DNA of 31,305 nt. Origin: a virus. Below the pieces are notes generated by a model. The model saw only the letters and a list, made by a program, of their open reading frames with translations. It ran no database searches and was not told the DNA's origin. Numbering within the stretch: position 1 is the stretch's first letter; each line of letters opens with the position of its first letter. Where the stretch lies: positions 1 through 31,305 of the IMG/VR virus record IMGVR_UViG_3300025138_013593. One strand, 5' to 3'. Of this stretch, positions 22,013 to 28,430 are shown one piece after another. A program made the translations under genes and the position numbers.

Positions 22013-22149
22013 CACGCACCCCCTGCCAGCGGTGAACCGTCGGGCGCGTAGCCATCCCACAGGCGGCGCAGCAGCGCGGCGCGGGTGGCGGCGGGAACCG
22101 GTTGCGGGAATTTGAGGGTGGCGGTATCGGTGCGTTTAGCTTGGGTCAT
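22012..22149 (-). CDS. Small protein (45 aa) diverging from the RHH gene
   Basis: ATG 22149 opens a 45-codon frame (MTQAKRTDTATLKFPQPVPAATRAALLRRLWDGYAPDG...) coupled to the 83-aa gene. A decayed copy of its first 10 codons appears at about 22460-22495 beside the second RHH gene, which supports both the gene start and a local duplication. Function unknown. Confidence 0.55.
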   Translation of the reverse strand: MTQAKRTDTATLKFPQPVPAATRAALLRRLWDGYAPDGSPLAGGA

Positions 22150-22210
22150 CGGATTGTCGCTCCGTGGCTTGAGTTAGGGTGGCAGGGAGGTACGAACTCC
22201 CTTGCCACCC
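22146..22210. repeat. Upstream unit 1 with strong hairpin, before RHH gene 1
   Basis: The segment TCATCGGAT...TGAGTTAGG (22146-22178) is repeated imperfectly at 22492-22523. It runs into a hairpin at 22177-22210 with arms starting GGGTGGCA and ending TGCCACCC, a 7-nt loop and one bulge. No T-tract follows, so it looks more like a leader structure than a terminator. Confidence 0.6.
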
Positions 22211-22236
22211 GAACTTTATGCAGTTACAAACTTCCC

Positions 22237-22416
22237 ATGTCAAGCGTTGATAAAGTTAAAAAGCGCATTGGGCGCCCGCCGGTTGATAGCGAGCAAATAA
22301 CGGTGCGCATCCAGCGACCAATGCTCGACGCTCTCGACGACTGGCGCGAACGGCAAGACGACAAACCCGGTCGGCCCGAGGCGGTGCGCCGCATCCTGAA
22401 GAAAGAAATCGGCTGA
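22237..22416 (+). CDS. Ribbon-helix-helix-like regulator, paralogue 1 (59 aa)
   Basis: The 59-aa protein has a basic arm (KVKKRIGRPP), a beta strand (QITVRIQ), a helix (PMLDALDDWRERQ) and a second helix (RPEAVRRILKKEIG). This fits Arc/CopG-type ribbon-helix-helix DNA-binding proteins. It is about 45-50% identical to the gene 160 bp downstream, sharing the RPEA.RRIL.KE.G ending. It is transcribed against the late operon and is probably autoregulated through the conserved upstream segment. Confidence 0.75.
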   Translation: MSSVDKVKKRIGRPPVDSEQITVRIQRPMLDALDDWRERQDDKPGRPEAVRRILKKEIG

Positions 22417-22491
22417 GGCCGTGACGACACGCCGCGGCAGGATCGGCTTGCAGTATAGAAAGCGGGCGGATATCGGGGTGCCCAGCCTGGA

Positions 22492-22557
22492 TCATCGGAT
22501 GGCACTCCATGGTCTGAGTTAGGCCCCGGGGAGGAAGCGACCACTTCCCCCGGGGCC
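22492..22557. repeat. Upstream unit 2 with strong hairpin, before RHH gene 2
   Basis: TCATCGGAT...TGAGTTAGG (22492-22523) matches unit 1, and is followed by a hairpin at 22522-22557 with arms GGCCCCGGGG.. / ..CCCGGGGCC and a 6-nt loop. The hairpin sequence differs from unit 1 but the position and shape are the same, suggesting structural conservation. Confidence 0.6.
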
Positions 22558-22579
22558 GATTAGTTGATATCAACGCGCG

Positions 22580-22762
22580 ATGAGCAAATCGGAAATTGCG
22601 ACCAAGCCGCGCGGAAGACGCCCCGGCCAATCAGGAACCTTTGTCGGCGTCCGGCTCCAGCCCGGCGCGCTCGAGCCGCTGGACAACTGGCGGAAAGCGG
22701 AGCCGGATCAACCCTCGCGGCCCGAGGCCATCCGCCGCATCCTGAGAAAAGAATTCGGCTGA
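22580..22762 (+). CDS. Ribbon-helix-helix-like regulator, paralogue 2 (60 aa)
   Basis: The product (MSKSEIATKPRGRRPGQSGTFVGVRLQPGALEPLDNWRKAEPDQPSRPEAIRRILRKEFG) keeps the basic arm, strand, two-helix plan of paralogue 1. The strand residues (VGVRLQ versus ITVRIQ) and last helix align without gaps. It is coupled to the membrane protein gene by a TGATG overlap. Divergence in the recognition strand suggests that the two copies may read different sites or form heterodimers. Confidence 0.75.
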   Translation: MSKSEIATKPRGRRPGQSGTFVGVRLQPGALEPLDNWRKAEPDQPSRPEAIRRILRKEFG

Positions 22763-23082
22763 TGTGGGAAGCTGTCGTATTTTCCTGCTGGATCGGAACG
22801 ATATTCGCCCTGATCATTGCCGAGTGGCGGCATTCGGGGATCGACGCGATCGGCAAGTTCGGGGCTCCGATCCTGCTGGTTGCATCCTTGCTCGGCATCG
22901 GGCTGTCGGGCTGGTTCGTAATCGCGATCTTTTGCATGGCAGCGGGCGTGGCCGCGGCCCCGCAGAGTGCCGAACGCAAGGAAGAGATAGCGCGCAGCAA
23001 GCGCGAGATGGCCATTGAGTTGGATCCCGCGACGCGCGCTGAAGAGCTGAATGCCATCGAGGAAGATCAGAGGCAAGGCTGA
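22762..23082 (+). CDS. Two-helix membrane protein coupled to RHH gene 2 (106 aa)
   Basis: ATG 22762 overlaps the RHH stop (TGATG). The protein has two hydrophobic segments (about 5-20 and 35-66, the latter probably containing two passes) and a charged C-terminal tail (KEEIARSKREMAIELDPATRAEELNAIEEDQRQG). No family is recognised. Linked to a small DNA-binding protein, it could be a membrane effector (toxin or exclusion protein) of an accessory cassette; that is inference. Confidence 0.7.
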   Translation: MWEAVVFSCWIGTIFALIIAEWRHSGIDAIGKFGAPILLVASLLGIGLSGWFVIAIFCMAAGVAAAPQSAERKEEIARSKREMAIELDPATRAEELNAIEEDQRQG

Positions 23083-23131
23083 TCGCTGCCGCCCGGCGAC
23101 CGGCAGCTGGACGAGACCGGTTCAACCGCGT

Positions 23132-23620
23132 CTAACGCGACCACGCCGGGTTGTCGTCGAACCATTTGAGCAGTTCTTCGGTCAGCGCGTCCATGTCTTC
23201 GCTGTCGAGGCCCAGGAGCGGGCGGGCCGGGAAATCACCTTCGACCCTCCGCCCTTCCGAATCCCGGCCAACGGTCATCCGACCGCCGCTGTGGTGCCGA
23301 GCGGCGATGGGATTGGCGAAATAGACCTTGGCACTATCGGGCGTGGCGTGGAATTTCAGATGGTCCGCCTTGTAGAGGTTGCGGAACATCAGCCCACTCT
23401 TGATCGAGCGCTTGCCCCTGCGGATCCGGCGCTTGCGTTTACGCGGGGCCATCTTGCCGCCATCGGGTTCGACATTGCGCTTGATCCGATCGCGGTTCCT
23501 GCGGCGCAGCTCGCGCGCGATCTTGCCCGCCACTTTCTTGCGCTTCGCCGGCGAGAGATCGGATAGCATCGCATCGAAATACTCACCGACAGCCTCCATG
23601 GCTTCCACGCCCTCGATCAT
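23132..23620 (-). CDS. S: Tail completion protein S
   Basis: The 162-aa protein matches the gpS/virion morphogenesis family: helical N-terminus (EYFDAMLSDLSPAKRKKVAGKIARELRRRN..RI), an Arg/Lys-rich centre, SGLMFRNL, then YFANPIAARHHSGG and FPARPLLGLDSEDMDAL. It is coupled to R (ATGA). It ends 49 bp from the convergent RHH/membrane cassette. Confidence 0.92.
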   Translation of the reverse strand: MIEGVEAMEAVGEYFDAMLSDLSPAKRKKVAGKIARELRRRNRDRIKRNVEPDGGKMAPRKRKRRIRRGKRSIKSGLMFRNLYKADHLKFHATPDSAKVYFANPIAARHHSGGRMTVGRDSEGRRVEGDFPARPLLGLDSEDMDALTEELLKWFDDNPAWSR

Positions 23621-24093
23621 GAAGCCAGGTCCTCGCCGCTGATCACGAGGCCGGACAGACCAACCGCATCACCGATGCCTTCGAAACTGTCATCGATCGC
23701 CGGTTCGGGCAGATATTCGAACCCGTCTTCGGTCCGGCGCACCGCTTCGCTGAGCTCCAGCGAGAGCTGCAGATCGATGCGTTCGTCATCGATGATGTCC
23801 GCCTGCAGTTCCACCGGACTGCCTTCATGCGACAGCAGGAGTTCGGGCTGATGGATCCGCAGCCAGTCGAGCACGAGCGCGAGCACGGTGTTGGCATCGC
23901 CCTTGAAGTCGAGCAGCACCGCCTCGAGCCGATAGGCCCATTCGAAACTGACGACAGCAGTCGAGGTGCCGGGCGCAGGACGCGCGCGGACGCGGCCATT
24001 CTCGACATAGACGGCGAGCCTGTCGCGCGCGCGGCCGTTGAATTCGGGAAAGGCAGCGGCGAGATGATCGCGGAGGAGTTGGGGCTTGCGCAT
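23617..24093 (-). CDS. R: Tail completion protein R
   Basis: The 158-aa product has the gpR pattern: MRKPQLLRDHLAAAFPEFNGRARDRLAVYVENGRVRA, FEWAYRLEAVLLDFKGDANTVLALVLDWLRIHQPELL and an acidic C-terminal half. It acts with S at the head-tail joint. The AGGA in the 3' arm of the hairpin repeat (24100-24125, minus strand) is 7 nt before its ATG and could be its ribosome-binding site. Confidence 0.93.
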   Translation of the reverse strand: MRKPQLLRDHLAAAFPEFNGRARDRLAVYVENGRVRARPAPGTSTAVVSFEWAYRLEAVLLDFKGDANTVLALVLDWLRIHQPELLLSHEGSPVELQADIIDDERIDLQLSLELSEAVRRTEDGFEYLPEPAIDDSFEGIGDAVGLSGLVISGEDLAS

Positions 24094-24099
24094 TTTTGT

Positions 24100-24125
24100 G
24101 TCCTACCACTTCGTTGCTTGAGGAC
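24100..24125. repeat. Covarying hairpin repeat, X-R junction
   Basis: Arms GTCCT/AGGAC. The inner stem reads AC-TTC-GT instead of GC-TTC-GC, a compensated G-C to A-T change. On the minus strand the 3' arm AGGA lies 7 nt before the R start. Confidence 0.85.
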
Positions 24126-24137
24126 CGGGGGACACAT

Positions 24138-24347
24138 TCAATCCCACAGCTGGACGATGTCGCGGGTTTCGGGTGCGGCGATCGCTACGTCCGGCAGGAC
24201 GACGCGCGTGCCGAGGGGAAGGACCGGACCCAGATCGGCAATGCCGGGATTGGCTGCGACCGCGGCTTCGACAATCCCGGCGGTGCGGCCCAGCTCGCGC
24301 CAGCAGATGAGGTCGAGCGTGTCGCCTTCGATCGAGAGGACGTTCAT
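24138..24347 (-). CDS. X: Tail protein X (LysM-like)
   Basis: The 69-aa protein has the gpX pattern: MNVLSIEGDTLDLICWRELGRTAGIVEAAVAANPGIADLGPVLPLGTRVVLPDV, a single LysM-like module with the G-D-T-L-D-L-I-C-W core. It is needed for tail completion in P2. Its ATG is 2 nt after the AGGACC end of a hairpin repeat. Confidence 0.94.
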   Translation of the reverse strand: MNVLSIEGDTLDLICWRELGRTAGIVEAAVAANPGIADLGPVLPLGTRVVLPDVAIAAPETRDIVQLWD

Positions 24348-24348
24348 G

Positions 24349-24446
24349 GTCCTACCGCTTCGCTGCTTGAGGAGAGCATTTCCGGCCCTACCGCTTGGCT
24401 GCTTGAGGACGGTTTTGCGCGTCCTACCGCTTCGCTGCTTGAGGAC
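24349..24446. repeat. Three tandem covarying hairpins, L-X junction
   Basis: Copies at 24349-24374 (GTCCT/AGGAG, last pair unmatched), 24385-24410 (GCCCT/AGGAC, inner GC-TTG-GC) and 24421-24446 (GTCCT/AGGAC, inner GC-TTC-GC). Spacers are 10 bp each. Confidence 0.85.
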
Positions 24447-24450
24447 GGGG

Positions 24451-24930
24451 TCATATCAGCTCGACCGATGTGCGGGTGACGCCGAGCATGTCGCGTATCG
24501 CGAGGGTGGCCAGGCGGCGCAGTTCGCCGGCCGCATCGCGGCGGGCCTCGTTGCGTTCCTGGCCTTCACCGGTGGCGGCGATATCGGAATGGGTTTCGGC
24601 GAGTTCGGCAGCTGCGGCATGGAAGACCGCGCGGCGGTAGAGCAGCTCGACAGCCGGTTCGCCGTCAATCTCCTCGCTAGCAACCGCACCGAGGGTGGCA
24701 GCGCCCGCCAGGACGTGGCCCGCCTTCCAGAGCCGGAGTTCGCCGCGGACCTGTAGCATCCCGCCACGAAGCGCGGCGCGAAGGCGCGCAGGATCGACTT
24801 CTTCAGGGATGCGCATCTCGGACTGGAAACCCGCGATCGACAGGCCCGGCCAGAAGGCATCGCCCGCGACGAGGTCGGCAGGATCCTCGAGGTCGGGTCC
24901 CGAGGGAGGAGAGGCTACGAAGCCGGTTAT
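24451..24930 (-). CDS. L: Head completion protein L, apparent ATA start
   Basis: The family-like reading frame runs 159 codons from 24930. Its N-terminal residues (TGFVASPPSGPD... GDAFWPGLSIAGFQSEMRI) fit gpL, which normally begins upstream of the GDxFWP motif. No ATG, GTG or TTG occurs in frame between the preceding TAG and residue 39. The codon in the start position is ATA (24928-24930), 5 nt after a perfect AGGAGG. The first ATG (24816) would give 121 aa lacking the conserved N-terminus. gpL closes the filled capsid. Either ATA is used or the start codon has been mutated. Confidence 0.82.
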   Translation of the reverse strand: MTGFVASPPSGPDLEDPADLVAGDAFWPGLSIAGFQSEMRIPEEVDPARLRAALRGGMLQVRGELRLWKAGHVLAGAATLGAVASEEIDGEPAVELLYRRAVFHAAAAELAETHSDIAATGEGQERNEARRDAAGELRRLATLAIRDMLGVTRTSVELI

Positions 24931-24935
24931 ATCAG

Positions 24936-24963
24936 CCTCCTATCGCTACGCTAGTTGAGGAGG
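24936..24963. repeat. Covarying hairpin repeat just before L
   Basis: Arms CCTCCT/AGGAGG, a compensated variant of GTCCT/AGGAC, with inner GC-TAC-GC. On the minus strand the 3' arm AGGAGG is the ribosome-binding site of L, so folding would hide it. A half copy (CCTCCTATCG) follows at 24971-24980. The rest of the gap to 25084 is GC-rich with no supported gene. Confidence 0.8.
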
Positions 24964-25084
24964 GCTTTTGCCTCCTATCGAAAGCCACGAATCCGGGGGT
25001 GAGGAAGCGCGCTGCGCGGTTCCGGGGCGAGCCCCGTTCGTGCATGTCTTCCGCCCCCGGGCGCCGTGGGGCAGGTTTTTGTCC

Positions 25085-25110
25085 GTCCTACCGCTTCGCT
25101 GCTTGAGGAC
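25085..25110. repeat. Covarying hairpin repeat after the 36-aa gene
   Basis: Consensus copy: arms GTCCT/AGGAC with inner GC-TTC-GC. It lies 11 bp downstream of the stop of the small membrane protein gene. Confidence 0.85.
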
Positions 25111-25121
25111 GGGCGTTTGGT

Positions 25122-25232
25122 TCAGGCCAGCTTGGTGCCGACCCAGATAAGTCCGCCGACGATCGCGGCGATCGCCAGCACGTATTTCAGACATCCGAAG
25201 AGAAGCTTATTCTCCATGCCGGGCACCGCCAT
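25122..25232 (-). CDS. Small membrane protein (36 aa) between M and L
   Basis: ATG 25232 overlaps the M stop (TGATG) and opens a 36-codon frame, MAVPGMENKLLFGCLKYVLAIAAIVGGLIWVGTKLA. It has one transmembrane helix (about residues 16-32) and a Lys at each end. P2 has no gene here. Overlap and clean membrane profile support translation. Function unknown. Confidence 0.6.
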   Translation of the reverse strand: MAVPGMENKLLFGCLKYVLAIAAIVGGLIWVGTKLA

Positions 25233-26014
25233 CAGGCTTCCCCATCGGAGAGCTTGCGGATTGTGTTCTCGACGCGTTCGATCGATTTCTTGACGCCGGC
25301 CTTGTCGTCGAAGGCGAGGGCGCGCTTGTAGGCTTCGAGCGCGGTCTGGAAGCCGCGCTTGCGGCCACCGGCCTGCGCGAGATCGGTGTCTTCGGCCCCG
25401 TCGGTCGCACGCTCGATCGCCATGCCGATGGCCTTGTGCAGCTTGGCACGGGCCTGATCGGGCATGTCGTGATCGGTGGTGAGATCGGCGATTTCGACCA
25501 GCGGGGCATAGTCGGCGATGTGGGCCTTGTCGGTCGACATGGCCTTGAGCGCGGTTTCGGCGAATTCCTCGGCCACGAGGCAGCCGGGCGTGCGGTCGAA
25601 ACGCTGCGGCAATTCCATGCCGTGGCGGAAGAAAATGCGGATGCGCGGCAGGGCACGTTCGTGATCCGCGCAGTCGATCGCCCAGACCATGGTTTCGACC
25701 AGTACGTCGTCCTGGTCGATCAGCTGGCCCTTGCCTTCGGCGGCCTGGGCGGCCTCGAGGACGCCGTCTACCCAGGGATCGTATTTGGGAAGCATCGCGG
25801 CCTTGGCCTCGATCTTCGACGCGACCGACTGCATGTTCTTGAGCACGCCGAGGTCCTCGCCGATTGCGGCACGCTGCAGTTCGTATTCGTTCGCGCGGGC
25901 CGGATCCCCGGAAGCGACAGGCTGGGCGCTGGTGCCGGGGCGCGCCGCCGCCTTGGCAGGCGTTGCCTTGGCGGCGAGTTTCCGGGCGAAGCTGCGCTGG
26001 GCGGGACTGGGCAT
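25232..26014 (-). CDS. M: Terminase small subunit M
   Basis: The 260-aa product resembles gpM: PSPAQRSFARKLAAKATP, YELQRAAIGEDLGVLKNMQSVASKIEAKAAMLPKYDPWVDGVLEA, DDVLVETMVWAIDCADHERAL and IRIFFRHGMELPQRFDRTPGCLVAEEFA. gpM is the small terminase/endonuclease subunit acting with P at cos. GAGGATC lies upstream of the ATG, downstream of three tandem hairpins. The C-terminal third (helical KKSIERVENTIRKLSDGEA) is variable. Confidence 0.93.
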   Translation of the reverse strand: MPSPAQRSFARKLAAKATPAKAAARPGTSAQPVASGDPARANEYELQRAAIGEDLGVLKNMQSVASKIEAKAAMLPKYDPWVDGVLEAAQAAEGKGQLIDQDDVLVETMVWAIDCADHERALPRIRIFFRHGMELPQRFDRTPGCLVAEEFAETALKAMSTDKAHIADYAPLVEIADLTTDHDMPDQARAKLHKAIGMAIERATDGAEDTDLAQAGGRKRGFQTALEAYKRALAFDDKAGVKKSIERVENTIRKLSDGEA

Positions 26015-26042
26015 TGGGGAGATCCTCTGTTGGGTCTTTTTC

Positions 26043-26136
26043 GTCCTACCGCTTCGCTGCTTCAGGACGTTTCGGTGTCCTATCGCTTCGCTGCTTCAGG
26101 ACGTTTCGATGTCCTATCGCTTCGCTGCTTCAGGAC
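26043..26136. repeat. Three tandem covarying hairpins, N-M junction
   Basis: Three copies (26043-26068, 26077-26102, 26111-26136) repeat every 34 bp with near-identical 8-bp spacers (GTTTCGGT, GTTTCGAT). All three have TTC rather than TTG before the AGGAC arm, showing recent local amplification. Confidence 0.9.
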
Positions 26137-26192
26137 GGTCTGGCCGGGTGATTGACCCGGCCAGGCTATTCGATGTTCAGCGAGCCGCTGCG

Positions 26193-27212
26193 TCAGGCTG
26201 CCGGTGCGGCGGTGATGTTCTCGATCACGCAGCAGTAATCGTGGTCCTCGATCACATAGGCTTCGTTGTCCGAGCGGTAATCGGTGACGCGATCGTATTC
26301 GGGTTCGTCCTTCACCAGGCGGCGCTGCTTGCCTTCCTGGTCGTAGATCGAGAGGTTGTCGAAGCGGGTGATCATGACCGTCCCGGCCGGGAAGAAGGGC
26401 ACGCGGGTGGCCGGATGGCCGCCGAGGCGCTTGGTGGACATGATGACATCGCGCGCGAGCTGGTTTTCCGGATCGTGCTGGGCGTTGATCAGCGGAAAGT
26501 ACTTGTCGTGCAGCAGGTCGCGGCTGACGATGGCGACCAGTTCGGTGTCTTCCACCGCCCAGGGCGCGAGCAGCTGGTTGGTCGCATCGTAGATCAGTGC
26601 GTCGAGGTTCTCGTAATCGCCGCCCGGACCATAGGTGACCTGGCCGCTGGTATCGACGATTTCGTCCATCACGCGTTCGGGCGCTTCGGTGCGCATTTTC
26701 TCGAGCCAACCGATGTTGACCGTTTCGCCGAGCGGATCGGCCGCGCGGTCGACCACGGGAGCGGCGCTTTTGCCGTTCATGCCGATGCGGATCTTGTCGA
26801 GCGAGATTGCGCGGACGATGTGATCGCGGATGCGTTCGTGGAAGTCGGGGTATTTGGCCCACATGTCGAGCTTGCCGTAGCTCAGGAAAGTGTCGAAGTT
26901 GGTCTGGAACAGTTCGTAGCCGTGCTTGTCCAGGCCGCTCGGATCCGTCGGCTCGCGGCGGTTGCCGCCCGCGGTGTCGGTGCGGCTGCCGATGGGGGAG
27001 GCGACCGAGAGGCCGAGCTTCTCGCCCTTCATTTCCGGCACGGTGACCATGTTGATGCGGCTGAGGAATTCGGACGATTCCTGCTGCTTGTCGATCAGCG
27101 ACTGCTGTGCGGTCGGCTCGACGTTGAATTTCACGGTCGCGTCGGACACGCCGTTGAGCTGGGCGGTGTTCTCGAGATACTCGTTGAAGAGCTCGCGGGT
27201 CTGGTTGCGCAT
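26193..27212 (-). CDS. N: Major capsid protein N
   Basis: The 339-aa protein matches the P2 gpN capsid family: MRNQTRELFNEYLENTAQLNGV, FLSRINMVTVPEMKGEKLGLSVASPIGSRTDT, LFQTNFDTFLSYGKLDMWAKYPDFHERIRDHIVRAISLDKIRIGMNG, and C-terminal LGGHPATRVPFFPAGTVMITRFDNLSIY. Its AGGA ribosome-binding site is the 3' arm of a hairpin copy, 8 nt before the ATG. It follows scaffold gene O. Confidence 0.96.
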   Translation of the reverse strand: MRNQTRELFNEYLENTAQLNGVSDATVKFNVEPTAQQSLIDKQQESSEFLSRINMVTVPEMKGEKLGLSVASPIGSRTDTAGGNRREPTDPSGLDKHGYELFQTNFDTFLSYGKLDMWAKYPDFHERIRDHIVRAISLDKIRIGMNGKSAAPVVDRAADPLGETVNIGWLEKMRTEAPERVMDEIVDTSGQVTYGPGGDYENLDALIYDATNQLLAPWAVEDTELVAIVSRDLLHDKYFPLINAQHDPENQLARDVIMSTKRLGGHPATRVPFFPAGTVMITRFDNLSIYDQEGKQRRLVKDEPEYDRVTDYRSDNEAYVIEDHDYCCVIENITAAPAA

Positions 27213-27219
27213 TCTATCA

Positions 27220-27245
27220 GTCCTAACGCTTCGCTGCTTGAGGAC
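27220..27245. repeat. Covarying hairpin repeat, O-N junction
   Basis: Arms GTCCT/AGGAC, inner GC-TTC-GC, with AAC instead of ACC or ATC after the first arm. On the minus strand the 3' arm AGGA lies 8 nt before the N start codon. Confidence 0.85.
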
Positions 27246-27299
27246 GGAGGGGTCCGGGGACGGCAGCAGGGTGACGGGTGTGGGCGGTTCTGAGGGCGA

Positions 27300-28211
27300 T
27301 CAGCAGAAAGTGGAGAGGTCGGTGGTCTTGTTGCCGGTGGCGCGGGTGCGGCGCGGCGCGCCGGCATCGGTGTTCTCGATCGAAGCCTTGAGCGTGTCGT
27401 GTTCGCCCTGGAGCTTGTCGAGACGGGCGCCGAATTCGCTGCCCTGCTTCTCGATTGCGGCGGCGAGTTTGTCGAAGCCCTTGCCGAAATTGTCAGCAAA
27501 GGCGGCGAGATTGTCGTTCGCCGGGTCGCCCGAATTGTCATCGCCGCCAGCCTGCGAGAGCTGCTGCTGCGAAGCCTGTTCGACAGGCTTCCCGCCCTGG
27601 GCGAAGAATTCGCGCATCGAGCTGAAGAAGCCCTTCGCCTCGCCAATCAGCGCGCTGGCTTCGGTGCTGTCGCCTTCGTCGAAATCGAAACCGGAGACCT
27701 CGTGCGAGGCGGAGAAGAAGTTGCCCTTTTCGATCTTGCGTTCAGCGAAGAGGCTGGTGCCGCCGTCCTTCACCTTGCCGGCAGCGAATTCCATGATCTC
27801 GGTGCCGAGCGAGGCCGGGCTGTCGGTAACCGCGAGGCCCTGGAGATAGGCTTTGCCGGTGCCGGCGAAATTGGGATTGAGTTCGATCGAGCTGAAGAGC
27901 TTCTGGCCCTTGTTCTTGAGTTCGACCAGCGTGTCGAGCGCGTCGACCTGGGCGAAGAGACCGACCTTCTTTTCGGTCTTGCCGCCAAGCTGAAGTTCGA
28001 CATCGCGGGTTTCGAGCGCGACCACGTCGCCATAGGCGTTGAAGGGCGGTTCGGCGCTGAAGCCACGGATGTGTTCCATGTTCACCCGCGCGGTATAGGT
28101 CGCCGGGGCGTAGGTCTCGGCCATTTCATGCAGCGCGTTCGCATCGAGCGTGCGACCGTCGCAGGTGGCGCCTTCGACGGCGATGCAGAAGAATTTCGAA
28201 CGTTTGGCCAT
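27300..28211 (-). CDS. O: Capsid scaffold and maturation protease O
   Basis: The 303-aa protein matches gpO. The N-terminal serine protease domain carries D18 (ATCDGR), H47 (NMEHIRGF) and S107 (KLFSSIEL), which fit the P2 catalytic triad. The C-terminal part is the helical scaffold (FADNFGKGFDKLAAAIEKQGSEFGARLDKLQGEHDTLKASIE). It cleaves itself, N and Q during head maturation. It is divergent from terminase P. Confidence 0.94.
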   Translation of the reverse strand: MAKRSKFFCIAVEGATCDGRTLDANALHEMAETYAPATYTARVNMEHIRGFSAEPPFNAYGDVVALETRDVELQLGGKTEKKVGLFAQVDALDTLVELKNKGQKLFSSIELNPNFAGTGKAYLQGLAVTDSPASLGTEIMEFAAGKVKDGGTSLFAERKIEKGNFFSASHEVSGFDFDEGDSTEASALIGEAKGFFSSMREFFAQGGKPVEQASQQQLSQAGGDDNSGDPANDNLAAFADNFGKGFDKLAAAIEKQGSEFGARLDKLQGEHDTLKASIENTDAGAPRRTRATGNKTTDLSTFC

Positions 28212-28240
28212 GGTCTACTCCGGCTCCCGTCAAACACAGC

Positions 28241-28270
28241 GGGCTCCGGCGAGAGGGGGGACCGGAGCCC
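28241..28270. promoter_or_regulatory. Leader hairpin upstream of O
   Basis: A perfect 9-bp inverted repeat, GGGCTCCGG (28241-28249) and CCGGAGCCC (28262-28270), lies in the O leader between the Ogr-type site and the gene. The 199-bp O-P intergenic region holds this and the dyad at 28357; nothing else is supported. Confidence 0.5.
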
Positions 28271-28356
28271 GGCCGCGACGGCCCCAGGGAATGAGAGCCG
28301 CGCGACTGAGATCGGCGACAAGGGGCACGAGGCGGGCGTTCTTCTCAAGCTGGCGC

Positions 28357-28382
28357 TGTTGTAGGCGCGAGTTCACACAACA
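28357..28382. promoter_or_regulatory. Ogr-type activator dyad between O and P
   Basis: TGTTGT-N14-ACAACA (28357-28362 and 28377-28382), the third identical-format site. In P2 the divergent P and O promoters lie here. For P, a CAGCGT 31 nt downstream (28414-28419) would match the placement of the -10 hexamers before V and J. No matching hexamer is seen toward O. Confidence 0.72.
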
Positions 28383-28430
28383 AGCGGGGCGCGAAGCGGG
28401 CGCGCGGGGATGGCAGCGTGCGCCGACACC

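Noticed and set aside
22177-22210. Rho-independent terminator before RHH gene 1
   Set aside because: The stem is strong, but no T-tract follows on either strand and it lies in a leader, so termination is not supported.
26043-26136. Three regularly spaced 26-bp repeats as a CRISPR array
   Set aside because: The spacers are only 8 bp and nearly identical, and the same repeat occurs singly at other gene junctions. It is the hairpin family, not CRISPR.
25689-27293. Long plus-strand open frame (534 aa) opposite M and N
   Set aside because: It lies antisense to clear gpN and gpM, carries translated hairpin repeats, and has no recognisable domain; a product of high GC.
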